Counted from the stretch's first letter, positions 33,633 to 42,600 are shown. The stretch is 64,000 nucleotides of DNA from Methylobacterium planeticum (GCF_008806345.1 NZ_VZZJ01000002.1:1-64000), one strand, 5' to 3'. Notes: generated by a model from the sequence alone, not told the origin. Program-made: numbers and translations.

Positions 33633-33706
33633 GCCGGGCGGGCCTTACCCGCAGGAACGGGTCGCCGCCCCGCGGGTTGGCGCTCACGAGCGGTGCCCTT
33701 TGAAAC

Positions 33707-33740
33707 CCCAGGAGCAGCCATGACCCAGGAGCAGCCATGA
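33707..33740 (+). repeat. 17-bp perfect duplication of a ribosome-binding site and start codon
   Basis: CCCAGGAGCAGCCATGA occurs twice in direct succession (33707-33723 and 33724-33740). Each copy holds a ribosome-binding site and an ATG. The first ATG (33720) opens a six-codon frame, MTQEQP, that ends at the TGA overlapping the second ATG (33737). Confidence 0.85.
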
Positions 33741-33976
33741 CCGAAGTCACCTACCGGATCGTCGAGCATGACGGCGGCTTCGCCTACAAGCTCGGGGATG
33801 TCTTCTCCGAGACCTTCCCGAGCCACGACGAGGCCCTGCAGGCCGCCCAGGCCGCCGCGGCCGAGCAGCAGGTGCCGGGCTCGACCGAGGGCATCCGCTA
33901 CCAGGACACCCGGGGCGCCTGGCACGACGAGACCGCCCGCGGCAACGACCGCCCGACCGCCAAGGTCGTGGACTGA
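33737..33976 (+). CDS. DUF2188-type small protein
   Basis: The 79-residue protein shows the simple DUF2188 pattern: a short strand pair (VTYRIVEHDGGFAYKLGDVFSE), then a helix (SHDEALQAAQAAAAEQ) and a final strand region with WHDE. Members are cytoplasmic and often stress-linked, with no known activity. Its start codon and ribosome-binding site are a tandem duplicate, so an upstream six-codon frame ends at its ATG. Initiation here may be coupled to that frame. Confidence 0.7.
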   Translation: MTEVTYRIVEHDGGFAYKLGDVFSETFPSHDEALQAAQAAAAEQQVPGSTEGIRYQDTRGAWHDETARGNDRPTAKVVD

Positions 33977-34018
33977 CGGGCAGCGCCCCGGTGCGCCCTC
34001 GCGCGGCGGGAGGCCGGG

Positions 34019-35554
34019 ATGGCCCGTAGGGCGGCCGCGAAGCCGGCCGCAAGCACCGTCGAGACACCGGCCGGCGCGCCCGGGACACCGGCCGCGGCCG
34101 CCGTGCCCGGCCGGCGCAAGGGCGCGCGGCGCACCACCCCGTCCCCCGAGACCCTGGCGGCCCTCGGGCCGGAGCGGATGATCGACCTGATCCTCGGGGA
34201 GACCGCCCGCAACCCGGCCTTCAAGAAGATCGTCAGCGCGGCGCTCGCCGCGCTCCAGGGGCCGGAGGCGGTGGCGGCGATCGTCGACCGGCGGCTCGCG
34301 GCCCTGGAGGGCGCGCGCGGCTACATCGACTGGCAGAAGCGGCGCGCCTTCACGGCGGATCTCGACGCCACCGTCTCGGTGGTCCTCGACGCCCTGCGTC
34401 CCCTCGATGCGGGGGCCGCCCTCGACCGGCTGGTGCGCTTCCTCGCCGGGGCGGACGCGGTGCTCAACCGGGTCGACGACAGCCTCGGCATCACGCAGGG
34501 GGTCTACGAGCGGGCGGCCGAGGCGGCGGTCGAGATCGCCGGGAGCCTGCCGGCCGCGGAGGCCGCGCGCTTCGCCCTCGGCCTCGTGCCCCGGATCGCG
34601 GCCGAGCCCGACGGGGCCTTCGGGGTGGTCCTGACCGACCTGATCCCGCGCCTCGGCGCGGCATCCCTGGCGGAGCTCGATGCCGCCCTCGCGGGCGCCG
34701 AGGTGCCGGAGGCGGCCGGCCGCGCGCCCGAGTGGCAGGGCCGCTACCGGCGCAGCCGCCTGATCCGCATCCGGCAGGATCTCGCCGACCGGCGCGGCGA
34801 CGCCGACGCCTTCATCGCCCTGGAGCACGAGGCCGCCCCCGGGCGCCCGGACCGGGTCGCGGTGGCGGAGCGCCTGCTCGGGGCGGGCCGCGCCGCCGAG
34901 GCCCTGGACTGGCTGCGCCGGCCGGCCCCGAAGGCCCGGGTGACCACCCGCGCCGACCTGATCGCCGGGGTGCCCGATCCGGACGTGCCGGACCGGGCCC
35001 GGATCGTCGCCGAGATCCGCGCCCTCGAGGCGCTCGGGCGCCGGGAGGAGGCGCAGGCGCTCCGCTGGGGGCGCTTCGCCGAGACCCTCGACCGGGAGAT
35101 GCTGCGCGACTACCTCGCCAAGCTCCCGGATTTCGAGGACGACGCGGCCCTGGAGCGCGCCTTCGCGCTCGCGGCCACCCATCCGCAGCCCTATCGGGCG
35201 CTCGGCTTCCTAGTTGGCTGGCCGCACCTGCCCGGCGCCGCCCGGCTGGTGCGCGCGCGGCGCGCCTCCTGGGAAGGCGAGCGCTACGCGGTCCTGGCCC
35301 CGGCCGCCGAGGCGCTGGAGGAGGCTTTCCCGGAGGAGGCGGCGCATCTCTACCGCTGCCTCATCGACGACATCCTGGCGCGGGGACGCGCGCACGCCTA
35401 CGGCCACGCCGCCCGCTACCTCGCGCAGCTCGACGCCCTCGGCCGCCGCCTCGCCCCGGGCAGGCTGGAGCCGGAGCAGGCCGCCTATCGCGAGGCCCTG
35501 CGCCGGGCGCACGGGCGCAAGACCGGGTTCTGGAGCCTCGTGGCGGGGGCGTGA
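34019..35554 (+). CDS. DUF6880 family helical-repeat protein
   Basis: The 511-residue protein matches the DUF6880 family I know from alphaproteobacteria. A basic, low-complexity N-terminus is followed by LDRLVRFLAGADAVLNRVDDS near residue 140. A long array of helical pairs comes next, with terms like AERLLGAGRAAEALDWLRRP, which resemble TPR/SEL1-type repeats. No signal peptide or membrane span is present. Such repeat proteins usually form binding surfaces; the partners are unknown. It begins 42 bases after the DUF2188 gene and may be co-transcribed. Confidence 0.75.
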   Translation: MARRAAAKPAASTVETPAGAPGTPAAAAVPGRRKGARRTTPSPETLAALGPERMIDLILGETARNPAFKKIVSAALAALQGPEAVAAIVDRRLAALEGARGYIDWQKRRAFTADLDATVSVVLDALRPLDAGAALDRLVRFLAGADAVLNRVDDSLGITQGVYERAAEAAVEIAGSLPAAEAARFALGLVPRIAAEPDGAFGVVLTDLIPRLGAASLAELDAALAGAEVPEAAGRAPEWQGRYRRSRLIRIRQDLADRRGDADAFIALEHEAAPGRPDRVAVAERLLGAGRAAEALDWLRRPAPKARVTTRADLIAGVPDPDVPDRARIVAEIRALEALGRREEAQALRWGRFAETLDREMLRDYLAKLPDFEDDAALERAFALAATHPQPYRALGFLVGWPHLPGAARLVRARRASWEGERYAVLAPAAEALEEAFPEEAAHLYRCLIDDILARGRAHAYGHAARYLAQLDALGRRLAPGRLEPEQAAYREALRRAHGRKTGFWSLVAGA

Positions 35555-35627
35555 CCGCTCCGGCCCGCAGGAACCCCCGCGGACCGATCCGCCTTTCCCC
35601 TCCGATCAACTTTGGAGGGAATACCCT

Positions 35628-36185
35628 ATGAAATTGCACGCATTGGTTGTTGCATGCCTCCTCGGCGGGACGCAGATCCTGGCCCAGTCCGTCCTGACCC
35701 GATCGGCGCTCGCCCAGTCGCTCGGCGAGAAGAGCGGCCTCAACGCCCTGGTCGGCACCAGCCCGTCGACTCCCGACTTCGTCAAGGAAGCGGCGATCAG
35801 CGACCTGTTCGAGATCCAGTCGAGCCGGCTCGCGGCGGAACGGAGCGACGACGCGACCAAGACCTTCGCCAAGCAGATGATCGCCGACCACGAGAAGACG
35901 TCGAGCGCGATGAAGGCCATGGTCCAGGGCGGCAAGGTTCAGGCGACCCTGCCGACCGCCCTCGACAGCACCCACCAGAGCAAGCTCGACACCCTCAAGG
36001 GCCTGCAGGGCAAGGACTTCACCAAGCAGTACCACGACGACCAGGTGAAGGCGCACAAGGACGCCGTGGACCTGTTCGGGCGCTACGCCCGGGGCGGCGA
36101 CAACCCGGACCTGAAGGCCTGGGCCGCCAAGACCCAGCCGGCCCTCGATCATCACCTGAAGCTGGCGCAGGAGCTCGACAAGTAG
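35628..36185 (+). CDS. periplasmic DUF4142 protein
   Basis: The 185-residue protein has a signal peptide (LHALVVACLLGGTQILAQS). It then has a DUF4142 (ferritin-like) helical bundle: FVKEAAISDLFEIQSSRLAAE, KTFAKQMIADHEKTSSAM, and FTKQYHDDQVKAHKDAVDLF with repeated His and Asp. Members are widespread secreted four-helix proteins, often induced by stress. Metal binding is possible but unproven. GGAGGG lies upstream of the ATG at good spacing. The gene follows DUF6880 by 73 bases. Confidence 0.85.
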   Translation: MKLHALVVACLLGGTQILAQSVLTRSALAQSLGEKSGLNALVGTSPSTPDFVKEAAISDLFEIQSSRLAAERSDDATKTFAKQMIADHEKTSSAMKAMVQGGKVQATLPTALDSTHQSKLDTLKGLQGKDFTKQYHDDQVKAHKDAVDLFGRYARGGDNPDLKAWAAKTQPALDHHLKLAQELDK

Positions 36186-36228
36186 ACCCGGCGCCCGCCG
36201 GAAGGGGGGCGTTCCGCCCGCGGGCGCC

Positions 36229-36588
36229 CTACTCCTCCTGGATCGCGTCCACCTTGTCGGGGTAGAAGGCGAGGTGGTCCCTGATCGCCGCCACGGCGGG
36301 GAACGGGTCCTCGTAGCTCCAGACCGCGTTCGGGCGCACCGTGTCTCCGACCGTGAGGTCGTAGTAGCTCGCCGCGCCCTTGTAGGGGCAGTGGCTCGTC
36401 CGCGCGCTGGGGCTGAACAGCGCGAAGCGGGTGTCGGCGCGGGGGATGTAGAGCACCGGCAGGTAGCTCGCCTCGGCGAGGCGGAGCGCCGCCTCGGTGT
36501 CGGCCACCACGACGCCGTTGAGGTGGACGCGCACGCGCTTGGCGTGGCGCGTGATCGTGATCGGGTGGTCGGGGCCGGGCTCTCTCAT
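36229..36588 (-). CDS. DUF427 family protein
   Basis: The 119-residue protein matches DUF427 throughout: VRVHLNGVVVADTEAALRL, YLPVLYIPRADTRF, SHCPYKGAASYYDLTV and VWSYEDPFPAVAAIRDHLAFYP. The CPYKG block is the family hallmark. Its role is not known to me. The start overlaps the stop of the methyltransferase-like gene as ATGA, so the two are coupled. Confidence 0.88.
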   Translation of the reverse strand: MREPGPDHPITITRHAKRVRVHLNGVVVADTEAALRLAEASYLPVLYIPRADTRFALFSPSARTSHCPYKGAASYYDLTVGDTVRPNAVWSYEDPFPAVAAIRDHLAFYPDKVDAIQEE

Positions 36589-37520
36589 CGCGGGTTCCTG
36601 TCGTCCTCGGGCGGGGCGGCGGGCGGGGCGTCGGGGATGTCGCCCGGGGTGAATTCCCGCGCGTTGAGGGCGTCGGCGAGGCGCGCCCTGGCGCTGCCGG
36701 GCTTGAGCGGCTGCTGCTGGCTCGCATGCGGCGCCCAGCCCGAGACCCAGAGGAACTCGAGGCTCGCGCGCAGCCGCCCGTCCGGATCGGCGAAGCGCTC
36801 GGCGTAGATCTCGGCCATGCGGATCAGGGTGGCGCGGCGCAGCGGCGTGCGGCGGCGCTCGCTCAGGACGTTGGTGAGGCCCATCGCCCGGAGGTCGCGC
36901 ATCAGCGCGAACGGGTCGCCGTAGCGCACCGTGACCGTCTCGGTGTCGGTGACCGGCAGGGCGAAGCCCGCCCGCTGCAGCAGGCTGCCCATCTCCCGCA
37001 CCTCCGCGAAGGGCGCGACGCGCGGGCTCACGCCGCCCTCGACCTCGGCCTCGGCCGCGCCGAAGCTCTGGCGCAGCTCGGTCAGGCTGCGCCCCCCGAG
37101 CAGGCAGCCGAGGAAGAGCCCGTCCGGCCGCAGGGCCCGGCGCAGCTGCACCAGGGTGCCGGGCAGATCGTTGACGTGCTGGAGCGCGAGCAGCGAGACC
37201 GCGAGGTCGAAGCGCCCGGGGGCGGCGGGCAGCGCCTCCGGGTCGCCCACCGCGCGCAGGAGCCCGTCCGGCGCCTCCGCGACGGGGGCGAGGCGCAGCA
37301 CCCGGTCCGTGCGCCCGCCGGCCGCGAGCCGCGCGGCCGCGGCGGGGATCGGCGTCCCGAGATCGAGGGCGTCGGGGAAGCGCCGCAGCACGGCGCCGAG
37401 GCGGTCGTCGAGGTCGTCGACGAGGCGCGCCAGCAGGAAGTCGGCGTAGCCCGCGCGGCGGGCGCGGGCGAGGCGGCGCCGGGCCAGAACCGTATCGAAG
37501 AGGGGAAGGGCCGAATCCAT
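36585..37520 (-). CDS. class I methyltransferase-like protein (NDUFAF5/BioC-related)
   Basis: The 311-residue protein is related to the alphaproteobacterial NDUFAF5-type methyltransferases. FDTVLARRRLARARRAG stands at the N-terminus, FDLAVSLLALQHVNDLPGTL in the middle, LRPDGLFLGCLLGGRSL, and a C-terminal LRDLRAMGLTNVLSERRRTPL. The human relative hydroxylates an arginine of complex I. Motif I, normally DLGxGxG, reads DLGTPIPAAA here, so binding of S-adenosylmethionine may be altered. It is coupled to the DUF427 gene and upstream of comF in opposite orientation. Confidence 0.75.
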   Translation of the reverse strand: MDSALPLFDTVLARRRLARARRAGYADFLLARLVDDLDDRLGAVLRRFPDALDLGTPIPAAAARLAAGGRTDRVLRLAPVAEAPDGLLRAVGDPEALPAAPGRFDLAVSLLALQHVNDLPGTLVQLRRALRPDGLFLGCLLGGRSLTELRQSFGAAEAEVEGGVSPRVAPFAEVREMGSLLQRAGFALPVTDTETVTVRYGDPFALMRDLRAMGLTNVLSERRRTPLRRATLIRMAEIYAERFADPDGRLRASLEFLWVSGWAPHASQQQPLKPGSARARLADALNAREFTPGDIPDAPPAAPPEDDRNPR

Positions 37521-37706
37521 CTGCCCGCAGGATGGCCTCCGGGAGGCGGCCACGCCAGGGCGCCCAGCACATCGCGCCCCCGCGCGGGATGCGTCAGGGT
37601 CGCGGAACCAACCGTCCGGTGGGTGCGCCCGATCACGCTTGCGAGAGGCCGGAACGGCCAAGGCCGATCCCCGTTCCTGCTCCACCTGAACAAGGAGTAC
37701 GTTGCC

Positions 37707-37943
37707 ATGAGGCAGTTTCTCGTCGGTTCCGCGATGGTTCTCACCGCCCTCACCGTCAGCGCCGGCGCCGAGGCGAAGGGCTGCATCAAGGGCGCCCTCG
37801 TGGGCGGCGTCGCCGGCCACATGGCCGGGCACGGGGTGCTCGGCGCCGCGGCGGGCTGCGCCGTCGGGCGCCATCAGGCGAACAAGCGCGACCGCCAGGA
37901 CCAGCAGATCCAGCGGCAGCCCCAGCAGCAAACCGCGCATTGA
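37707..37943 (+). CDS. small glycine-zipper protein with signal peptide
   Basis: The 78-residue product has a signal peptide (FLVGSAMVLTALTVSAGAEA). A Gly/Ala-rich helix with GxxxG-like spacing (GALVGGVAGHMAGHGVLGAAAG) follows, then a Gln-rich polar tail. Similar glycine-zipper proteins occur in the outer membrane or periplasm. AAGGAG lies 10 bases upstream of the ATG. It lies seven bases upstream of comF. Confidence 0.7.
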   Translation: MRQFLVGSAMVLTALTVSAGAEAKGCIKGALVGGVAGHMAGHGVLGAAAGCAVGRHQANKRDRQDQQIQRQPQQQTAH

Positions 37944-37950
37944 CGCCCCG

Positions 37951-38727
37951 ATGCGGGCACCGTTCTCCGCAGCGGTGCCCGTCCTGCATGGCCTCCTCCG
38001 CGGGACGCTCCGGAGCGCGCTCGGCCTCGTCTACCCGCCGAGCTGCGCCGGCTGCGGCGGCGCCACCGCCGATCCCGGCGCCCTCTGCCCGGCCTGCTGG
38101 TCGTCCCTGCGCCTCATCGAGGCACCGCTCTGCCCCCGCTACGGCACGCCCTTCGCCCTCGATCTCGGGATCGGGCCGCTGCTCTCCCCCCGCGCCATCG
38201 CGGAGCCGCCGGTCTTCGGGCGGGCCCGCGCCGTGGCGCTCTACGACGGCGCGGCGCGAAGCCTCGTCCACCGGCTGAAATACGAGGACCGCCTCGACCT
38301 CGCCGTCCCGATGGCCCGCATGATGCTGGCGAGCGGGCGCGAGCTGATCGGGCAGGCCCAATGCGTGGTGCCGGTGCCGCTGCACCGCTGGCGCCTCTGG
38401 CGCCGCCGCTTCAACCAGGCCGCCCTGCTGGCCCGCCCGATCGCCGGGGCCGCCGCCCTCCCCTACGCGCCCGGGGCGCTGGCGCGGGTGCGGGCGACGC
38501 GCTCGCAGGTCGGCCTCAGCCGCGCGGCCCGGGCCGCGAACCTGCAGGGCGCCTTCCGGGTCCCGCCCGCCGCCCGCGCGATGCTGCAGGGCCGGCGCGT
38601 CCTGCTGATCGACGACGTCGCCACCACGGGCGCCACCGCCAACGCGGCCGCCCGCGCCCTGCTGCGGGGCGGGGCGGCCTCCGTCGACCTCCTGACCTTC
38701 GCGCTGGTGGCGCAGGAGGCCCTGTGA
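37951..38727 (+). CDS. comF: ComF family phosphoribosyltransferase-like protein
   Basis: The 258-residue protein has an N-terminal zinc-ribbon-like pair (CAGCG and CPACW). The middle part, ALYDGAARSLVHRLKYEDR, is followed by VVPVPLHRWRLWRRRFNQAALLA and the PRPP-binding loop VLLIDDVATTGATA near residue 220. ComF proteins assist DNA uptake in competent bacteria; in others their role is unclear. This gene follows the glycine-zipper gene and is convergent with zwf. Confidence 0.88.
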   Translation: MRAPFSAAVPVLHGLLRGTLRSALGLVYPPSCAGCGGATADPGALCPACWSSLRLIEAPLCPRYGTPFALDLGIGPLLSPRAIAEPPVFGRARAVALYDGAARSLVHRLKYEDRLDLAVPMARMMLASGRELIGQAQCVVPVPLHRWRLWRRRFNQAALLARPIAGAAALPYAPGALARVRATRSQVGLSRAARAANLQGAFRVPPAARAMLQGRRVLLIDDVATTGATANAAARALLRGGAASVDLLTFALVAQEAL

Positions 38728-38737
38728 GCCCGGCCCG

Positions 38738-40216
38738 CTAGCGCAGGTCCTCGTGCCAGGTGCGGCCGTCGCGCTCGATCAGCGCGATGCCGGCGGTCGG
38801 GCCCCAGCTGCCGGCGGCGTAGGGGCGCGGGGCCTCGGGGCGGTCGGCCCAGGCCTTGAGCAGCGAATCCGCCCAGGCCCAGGCGACCTCGACCTCGTCG
38901 CGGCGCATGAACAGGGTCGGGTTGCCGCGCACCACGTCCATCAGCAGGCGCTCGTAGGCGTCGGGATAGCGCTGCTTGAAGGTCTCCTCGAAGGAGATGT
39001 CGAGGTTCGTCGGGCGCAGCCGCATGCCGCCGGGGCCCGGGTCCTTGGTCATCACCTCGAGCTTCATCCCCTCCTTCGGCTGCAGGCGGATGACGAGGCG
39101 GTTCGGCTCGCGCCCGAAGGCCTCCTCGGGGAAGATCGAGAAGGGCGAGGCGCGGAACTGCACCACGATCTCGGACATCTTGGCGGGCAGGCGCTTGCCG
39201 GTGCGCAGGTAGAACGGCACCCCGGCCCAGCGCCAGGACTGCACCTCGAGCTTGAGCGCCACGAAGGTCTCGGTGCGGCTCTGGGAGCCCGGGCCGAGAT
39301 CGGTGAGGTAGCCCTCGACCGGCTTGCCGTCGACGGCGCCCGCCGCGTACTGGCCCCGCACGGTGACGTGCTGGACGTCGGCCGGGGTGATGGGCTTGAG
39401 GGCGCGCAGGACCTTCAGCTTCTCGTCGCGCACCGAGTTGGCGTCGAGATTGAGGGGGCTCTCCATCGCGGTGAGGCAGAGGAGCTGCAGGATGTGGTTC
39501 TGCACCATGTCGCGCAGGGCGCCCGAGGTGTCGTAGTAGCCGGCGCGGCCCTCGACCCCGACGGTCTCGCCGACCGTGATCTGGACATGGTCGATCACGT
39601 CCGCGGTCCAGAGCCGCTCGAAGATGGTGTTGGCGAAGCGCAGGGCGAGCAGGTTCTGGACCGTCTCCTTGCCGAGATAATGGTCGATGCGGAAGATCTG
39701 CTCCTCGGGGAAGACCTCGCCGACCGCGTCGTTGATGGCACGGGCCGATTTCAGGTCCTTGCCGATGGGCTTCTCCAGCACGACGCGGCTCTTCTCGCCG
39801 ATGAGGCCGTGCCTGGCGAGGTTGCGGCAGATCGCGCCGTAGAGGTCGGGCGAGGTGGCGAGGTAGTAGGGGCGCACCTGCTCGGGCCGCTCGGCGAGCT
39901 TGGCGGCGAGCTGCTCCCAGCCGTCCTCGCCCGAGCCGTCCACCGCGACGTAGTCGAGATGGTCGAGGAAGGCGGTGAGTGCCTCCTCGGTGAGGTCGTG
40001 GCCCGGCACGAAGCGCTTGAGGGCGTCGCGGGCCCGCTCCCGGAAGGCGTCGGGGCTGATCTCGGAGCGCGAGGCGCCGATGATGCGGCTCGTCGGCGGG
40101 ATCTGCCCGTCCTTGTAGCGGTAGTACAGGGCCGGCAGGAGCTTGCGGGTCGTGAGGTCTCCCGTGGCGCCGAAGACGACGCAGTCGAAGGAAGCGACGG
40201 GGATGATGGTGGCCAA
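38738..40216 (-). CDS. zwf: glucose-6-phosphate dehydrogenase, first copy
   Basis: The 492-residue enzyme oxidises glucose 6-phosphate to 6-phosphogluconolactone with NADP or NAD. The nucleotide motif VFGATGDLTTRKLLPALY is at the N-terminus. The active-site segment RIDHYLGKETVQNLLALRFAN is near residue 175, with EKPIGKDL upstream. The C-terminal half is complete. The start is a TTG at 40216 with GGGAG upstream, which may limit expression. A second, diverged copy lies at 54438 in this window. No pgl or edd gene is adjacent to either. Confidence 0.93.
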   Translation of the reverse strand: MATIIPVASFDCVVFGATGDLTTRKLLPALYYRYKDGQIPPTSRIIGASRSEISPDAFRERARDALKRFVPGHDLTEEALTAFLDHLDYVAVDGSGEDGWEQLAAKLAERPEQVRPYYLATSPDLYGAICRNLARHGLIGEKSRVVLEKPIGKDLKSARAINDAVGEVFPEEQIFRIDHYLGKETVQNLLALRFANTIFERLWTADVIDHVQITVGETVGVEGRAGYYDTSGALRDMVQNHILQLLCLTAMESPLNLDANSVRDEKLKVLRALKPITPADVQHVTVRGQYAAGAVDGKPVEGYLTDLGPGSQSRTETFVALKLEVQSWRWAGVPFYLRTGKRLPAKMSEIVVQFRASPFSIFPEEAFGREPNRLVIRLQPKEGMKLEVMTKDPGPGGMRLRPTNLDISFEETFKQRYPDAYERLLMDVVRGNPTLFMRRDEVEVAWAWADSLLKAWADRPEAPRPYAAGSWGPTAGIALIERDGRTWHEDLR

Positions 40217-40567
40217 GGGCGGCTCCCGTGTGACTGACGGCCTCGAAGGGTCTCGCGGTGGTCCTGGACGCCGGCGCGAAGCACCGGCCGCTCCCGGCGT
40301 CCGCCTTATACCCCTCGCAAGACCTTCGCCAAACGGGCGGCCATCACGACCCCGCGGCGGGCCCCACGGAGGGGGTCGCTCCGGTCGCGGGCCGCGATGA
40401 GAAACCGAAGTCTCGGCGCGTCTCGTTCGGCCATCGCGGCGCCGACCGATTGATGAAGACCCAAGGCGCCCGCCACAGCACTGGATTTCACCGAAGGTCC
40501 GATGTGCGATCGGCTTTCTCGCACGCGGTTCGACGAGGCCGCAGGGGTGCGGCGGGGCCCGCCCGCA
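40217..40567. other. intergenic stretch between zwf and an SDR gene
   Basis: About 350 bases hold no convincing gene. The region is less GC-biased than its neighbours and presumably contains the zwf promoter on the minus strand. I could not place one with confidence. Confidence 0.35.
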
Positions 40568-41413
40568 TCACCCCTCCATGTGCCGGCGGAACGCCTCGGC
40601 GTGATCCGGGTGCCAGCGCGACAGGGCCGGGCGGTTCTCGATGAGGTCGCCCGCGGCCCAGGCGATGCGCCTCTCGTCCTGCGCGCGGGTGGTCTCGTTG
40701 TCGGGGCAGAGGATGTAGAAATCGCCCCGGCCGAGCCCGGCGAGGAGGAACTCCACCGTCTCCTCCGGCGTCCAGGCGCCCGCGGGCTTCTCGGCGACGC
40801 CGCGCGCCCTGGCGAGGCCCGTATAGACGAAGCCCGGGATCAGCAGGTGGGCGCTGAGCCGGCCCGGCGCCTGCCCGCGCAGCTCGTGCGCGAGGGCCTC
40901 GGTGGCGGCCTTCACGGCCGCCTTCGAGACGTTGTAGGGCGTGTTGCCGGGGGGTGTGGTGATGCCCTGCTTCGAGCCCGTGACGACGACGCTGCCGGGC
41001 TTCTCGGCCGCGATCATGCCGGGCACGAAGGCGCTGAACCCGTTCACCACGCCCCAGAGGTTGGTGTCGAGGATGCGGTGCCAGGTCGCGAGGTCCGAGA
41101 AGAGGCGGCCGCCGCCCTCGGCGCCGGCATTCAGCATCAGGAGCGCGGGGGGACCGCCATGGGCGAGCACCGCGTCGCGCAGGGCCTCCATCGCCTCGGC
41201 GCGCCCGACATCGGTCGCCACCGCCCGCACCTCGACGGCCGCGAGGGCCGCCACCTCGGCGCGGGCCGCCTCGAGGGCCTCGCCGGGCAGGTCCGCGAGC
41301 CAGACGTTCATGCCCTTGCGGGCGAGGGCCCTGGCGGCGGCGAGCCCGATGCCGCTCGCCGCTCCGGTGACGACGGCCGCCCGGCCGGGGCTGATCGCGG
41401 GATGCTCGGCCAT
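40568..41413 (-). CDS. short-chain dehydrogenase/reductase
   Basis: The 281-residue classical SDR has VVTGAASGIGLAAARAL as the nucleotide-binding motif, LMLNAGAEGGG (the NAG motif), and the catalytic region with VVTGSKQGITTPPGNTPYNVSKAAV. The Ser and the YxxxK are recognisable, with Tyr followed by NVSK. It uses NAD(P) to oxidise or reduce an unknown alcohol or ketone. AGGAGGG precedes the ATG. A 30-base tandem repeat lies upstream, between it and the PRISE gene. Confidence 0.85.
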   Translation of the reverse strand: MAEHPAISPGRAAVVTGAASGIGLAAARALARKGMNVWLADLPGEALEAARAEVAALAAVEVRAVATDVGRAEAMEALRDAVLAHGGPPALLMLNAGAEGGGRLFSDLATWHRILDTNLWGVVNGFSAFVPGMIAAEKPGSVVVTGSKQGITTPPGNTPYNVSKAAVKAATEALAHELRGQAPGRLSAHLLIPGFVYTGLARARGVAEKPAGAWTPEETVEFLLAGLGRGDFYILCPDNETTRAQDERRIAWAAGDLIENRPALSRWHPDHAEAFRRHMEG

Positions 41414-41430
41414 GTCGTGTCCCTCCTGGG

Positions 41431-41490
41431 GTGATCGGACCTGGGATGCCCGGACCTGGGGTGATCGGAGCTTGGATGCCCGGACCTGGG
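41431..41490. repeat. two tandem 30-bp repeats
   Basis: The 30 bases starting GTGATCGGACCTGGGATGCC recur immediately with two substitutions. The array lies upstream of the SDR gene. It is likely a recent duplication without coding role. Confidence 0.8.
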
Positions 41491-41541
41491 CTGGTGCGGA
41501 GGATCAGGGTGGGGCGCAGGCCCGGATTGTCGAGGGGACGC

Positions 41542-42600
41542 TCACGGGATCACCCGCTCGGCGCGCAGGCGCGCGAACAGGTCGAAGAAGCTGTCGTCGC
41601 TCGGCTGGTAGCCGGTGAAGCCGAGGCGGCGGCTGCGGCCCATGTCGGTGACGACCTCGATCGGGCGCCCGAGATCCGCATCCGTGTGCCAGGCCGAGGC
41701 GAGGCGCGCGAGATCGGCCTCGACCAGCCCCTCGCGGCGCGCGATCTCGGCCCAGAGCGGGCCGTCCCCGGCCATCTGTCCCTCAAGGGGCGTGGCCCGG
41801 CCCGGATAGGGCGCGGGCGCGAGGCCGAACCAGGCCGCGACCTGCCCCCACATCCAGCTCCAGCGGAAGACGTCGCCGTTGACGACGTTGAAGGCGGTGT
41901 TGCGCGCGGCCGGCGTCGTCGCGGCCCAGGCGAGGTGCTGGGCCAGCTGCCGCGCGTCGGTCACGTCGGTCAGCCCGTCCCATTGCTGGGGCGAGCCCGG
42001 GAACAGGAAGGGGCGGCCGGTCTCGCGGCAGAGGGTGGCGTGGGCCGCGAGCGTCACGCCCATGTTCATGGCGTTGCCGAGCGCGAAGCCCACGATGGTG
42101 TGGGGCCGGTGCACGCTCCAGGAGAAGCCGCGCCGCTCGGCAGCGGCGAAGACCTCGTCCTCCTGCACGTAGTAGAAGTTGGCGATCGGCAGCCGCGGCT
42201 GGTCCTCGCGGAAGGGGGTCTGGGGCAGGCTGCCCTGGCCGTAGGCCTCGAACGGCCCGAGATAGTGCTTGAGGCCGGTGACCAGGGCGACGTGCTCCAG
42301 GGGCGCGTGGCCGAGGGCGTCGAGGAGGTTGCGCACCATGGCGCCGTTGACGGCGCAGTTCTCCGCCTCCGTCGCCTGCCGCATCCAGGTGGCGATGAAG
42401 ACGTGGGTCGGCCGGTGCTCGGAGAGGGCCGCCGCGAGGGCGGCGGGATCCGTCAGGTCCGCCGCCACCGGGGTGACGCCCCCCATGGGGACGGGGCGCC
42501 GCGCGAGGCCGAGGACGGTCCAGCCCTGCGCCACGAGGTGACGCGCGAGGTTGTTGCCGACGATGCCGCTCGCGCCGGCGATGAGGGCTGTGCCTGTCAT
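41542..42600 (-). CDS. PRISE-type (progesterone 5-beta-reductase/iridoid synthase-like) reductase
   Basis: The 352-residue protein is an extended SDR of the PRISE group. It has LIAGASGIVGNNLARHL at the N-terminus, VTGLKHYLGPFEAYG near residue 110, and the family's special ANFYYVQEDEVF, where the Tyr replaces the usual YxxxK context. WSVHRPHTIVGFALGNAMNMG, FNVVNGDVFRWSWMW and the C-terminal MGRSRRLGFTGYQ complete the fold. PRISE enzymes reduce the C=C bond of enones with NADPH. Bacterial members have no settled role. GGAG lies nine bases upstream of the ATG at 42600. Confidence 0.85.
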   Translation of the reverse strand: MTGTALIAGASGIVGNNLARHLVAQGWTVLGLARRPVPMGGVTPVAADLTDPAALAAALSEHRPTHVFIATWMRQATEAENCAVNGAMVRNLLDALGHAPLEHVALVTGLKHYLGPFEAYGQGSLPQTPFREDQPRLPIANFYYVQEDEVFAAAERRGFSWSVHRPHTIVGFALGNAMNMGVTLAAHATLCRETGRPFLFPGSPQQWDGLTDVTDARQLAQHLAWAATTPAARNTAFNVVNGDVFRWSWMWGQVAAWFGLAPAPYPGRATPLEGQMAGDGPLWAEIARREGLVEADLARLASAWHTDADLGRPIEVVTDMGRSRRLGFTGYQPSDDSFFDLFARLRAERVIP

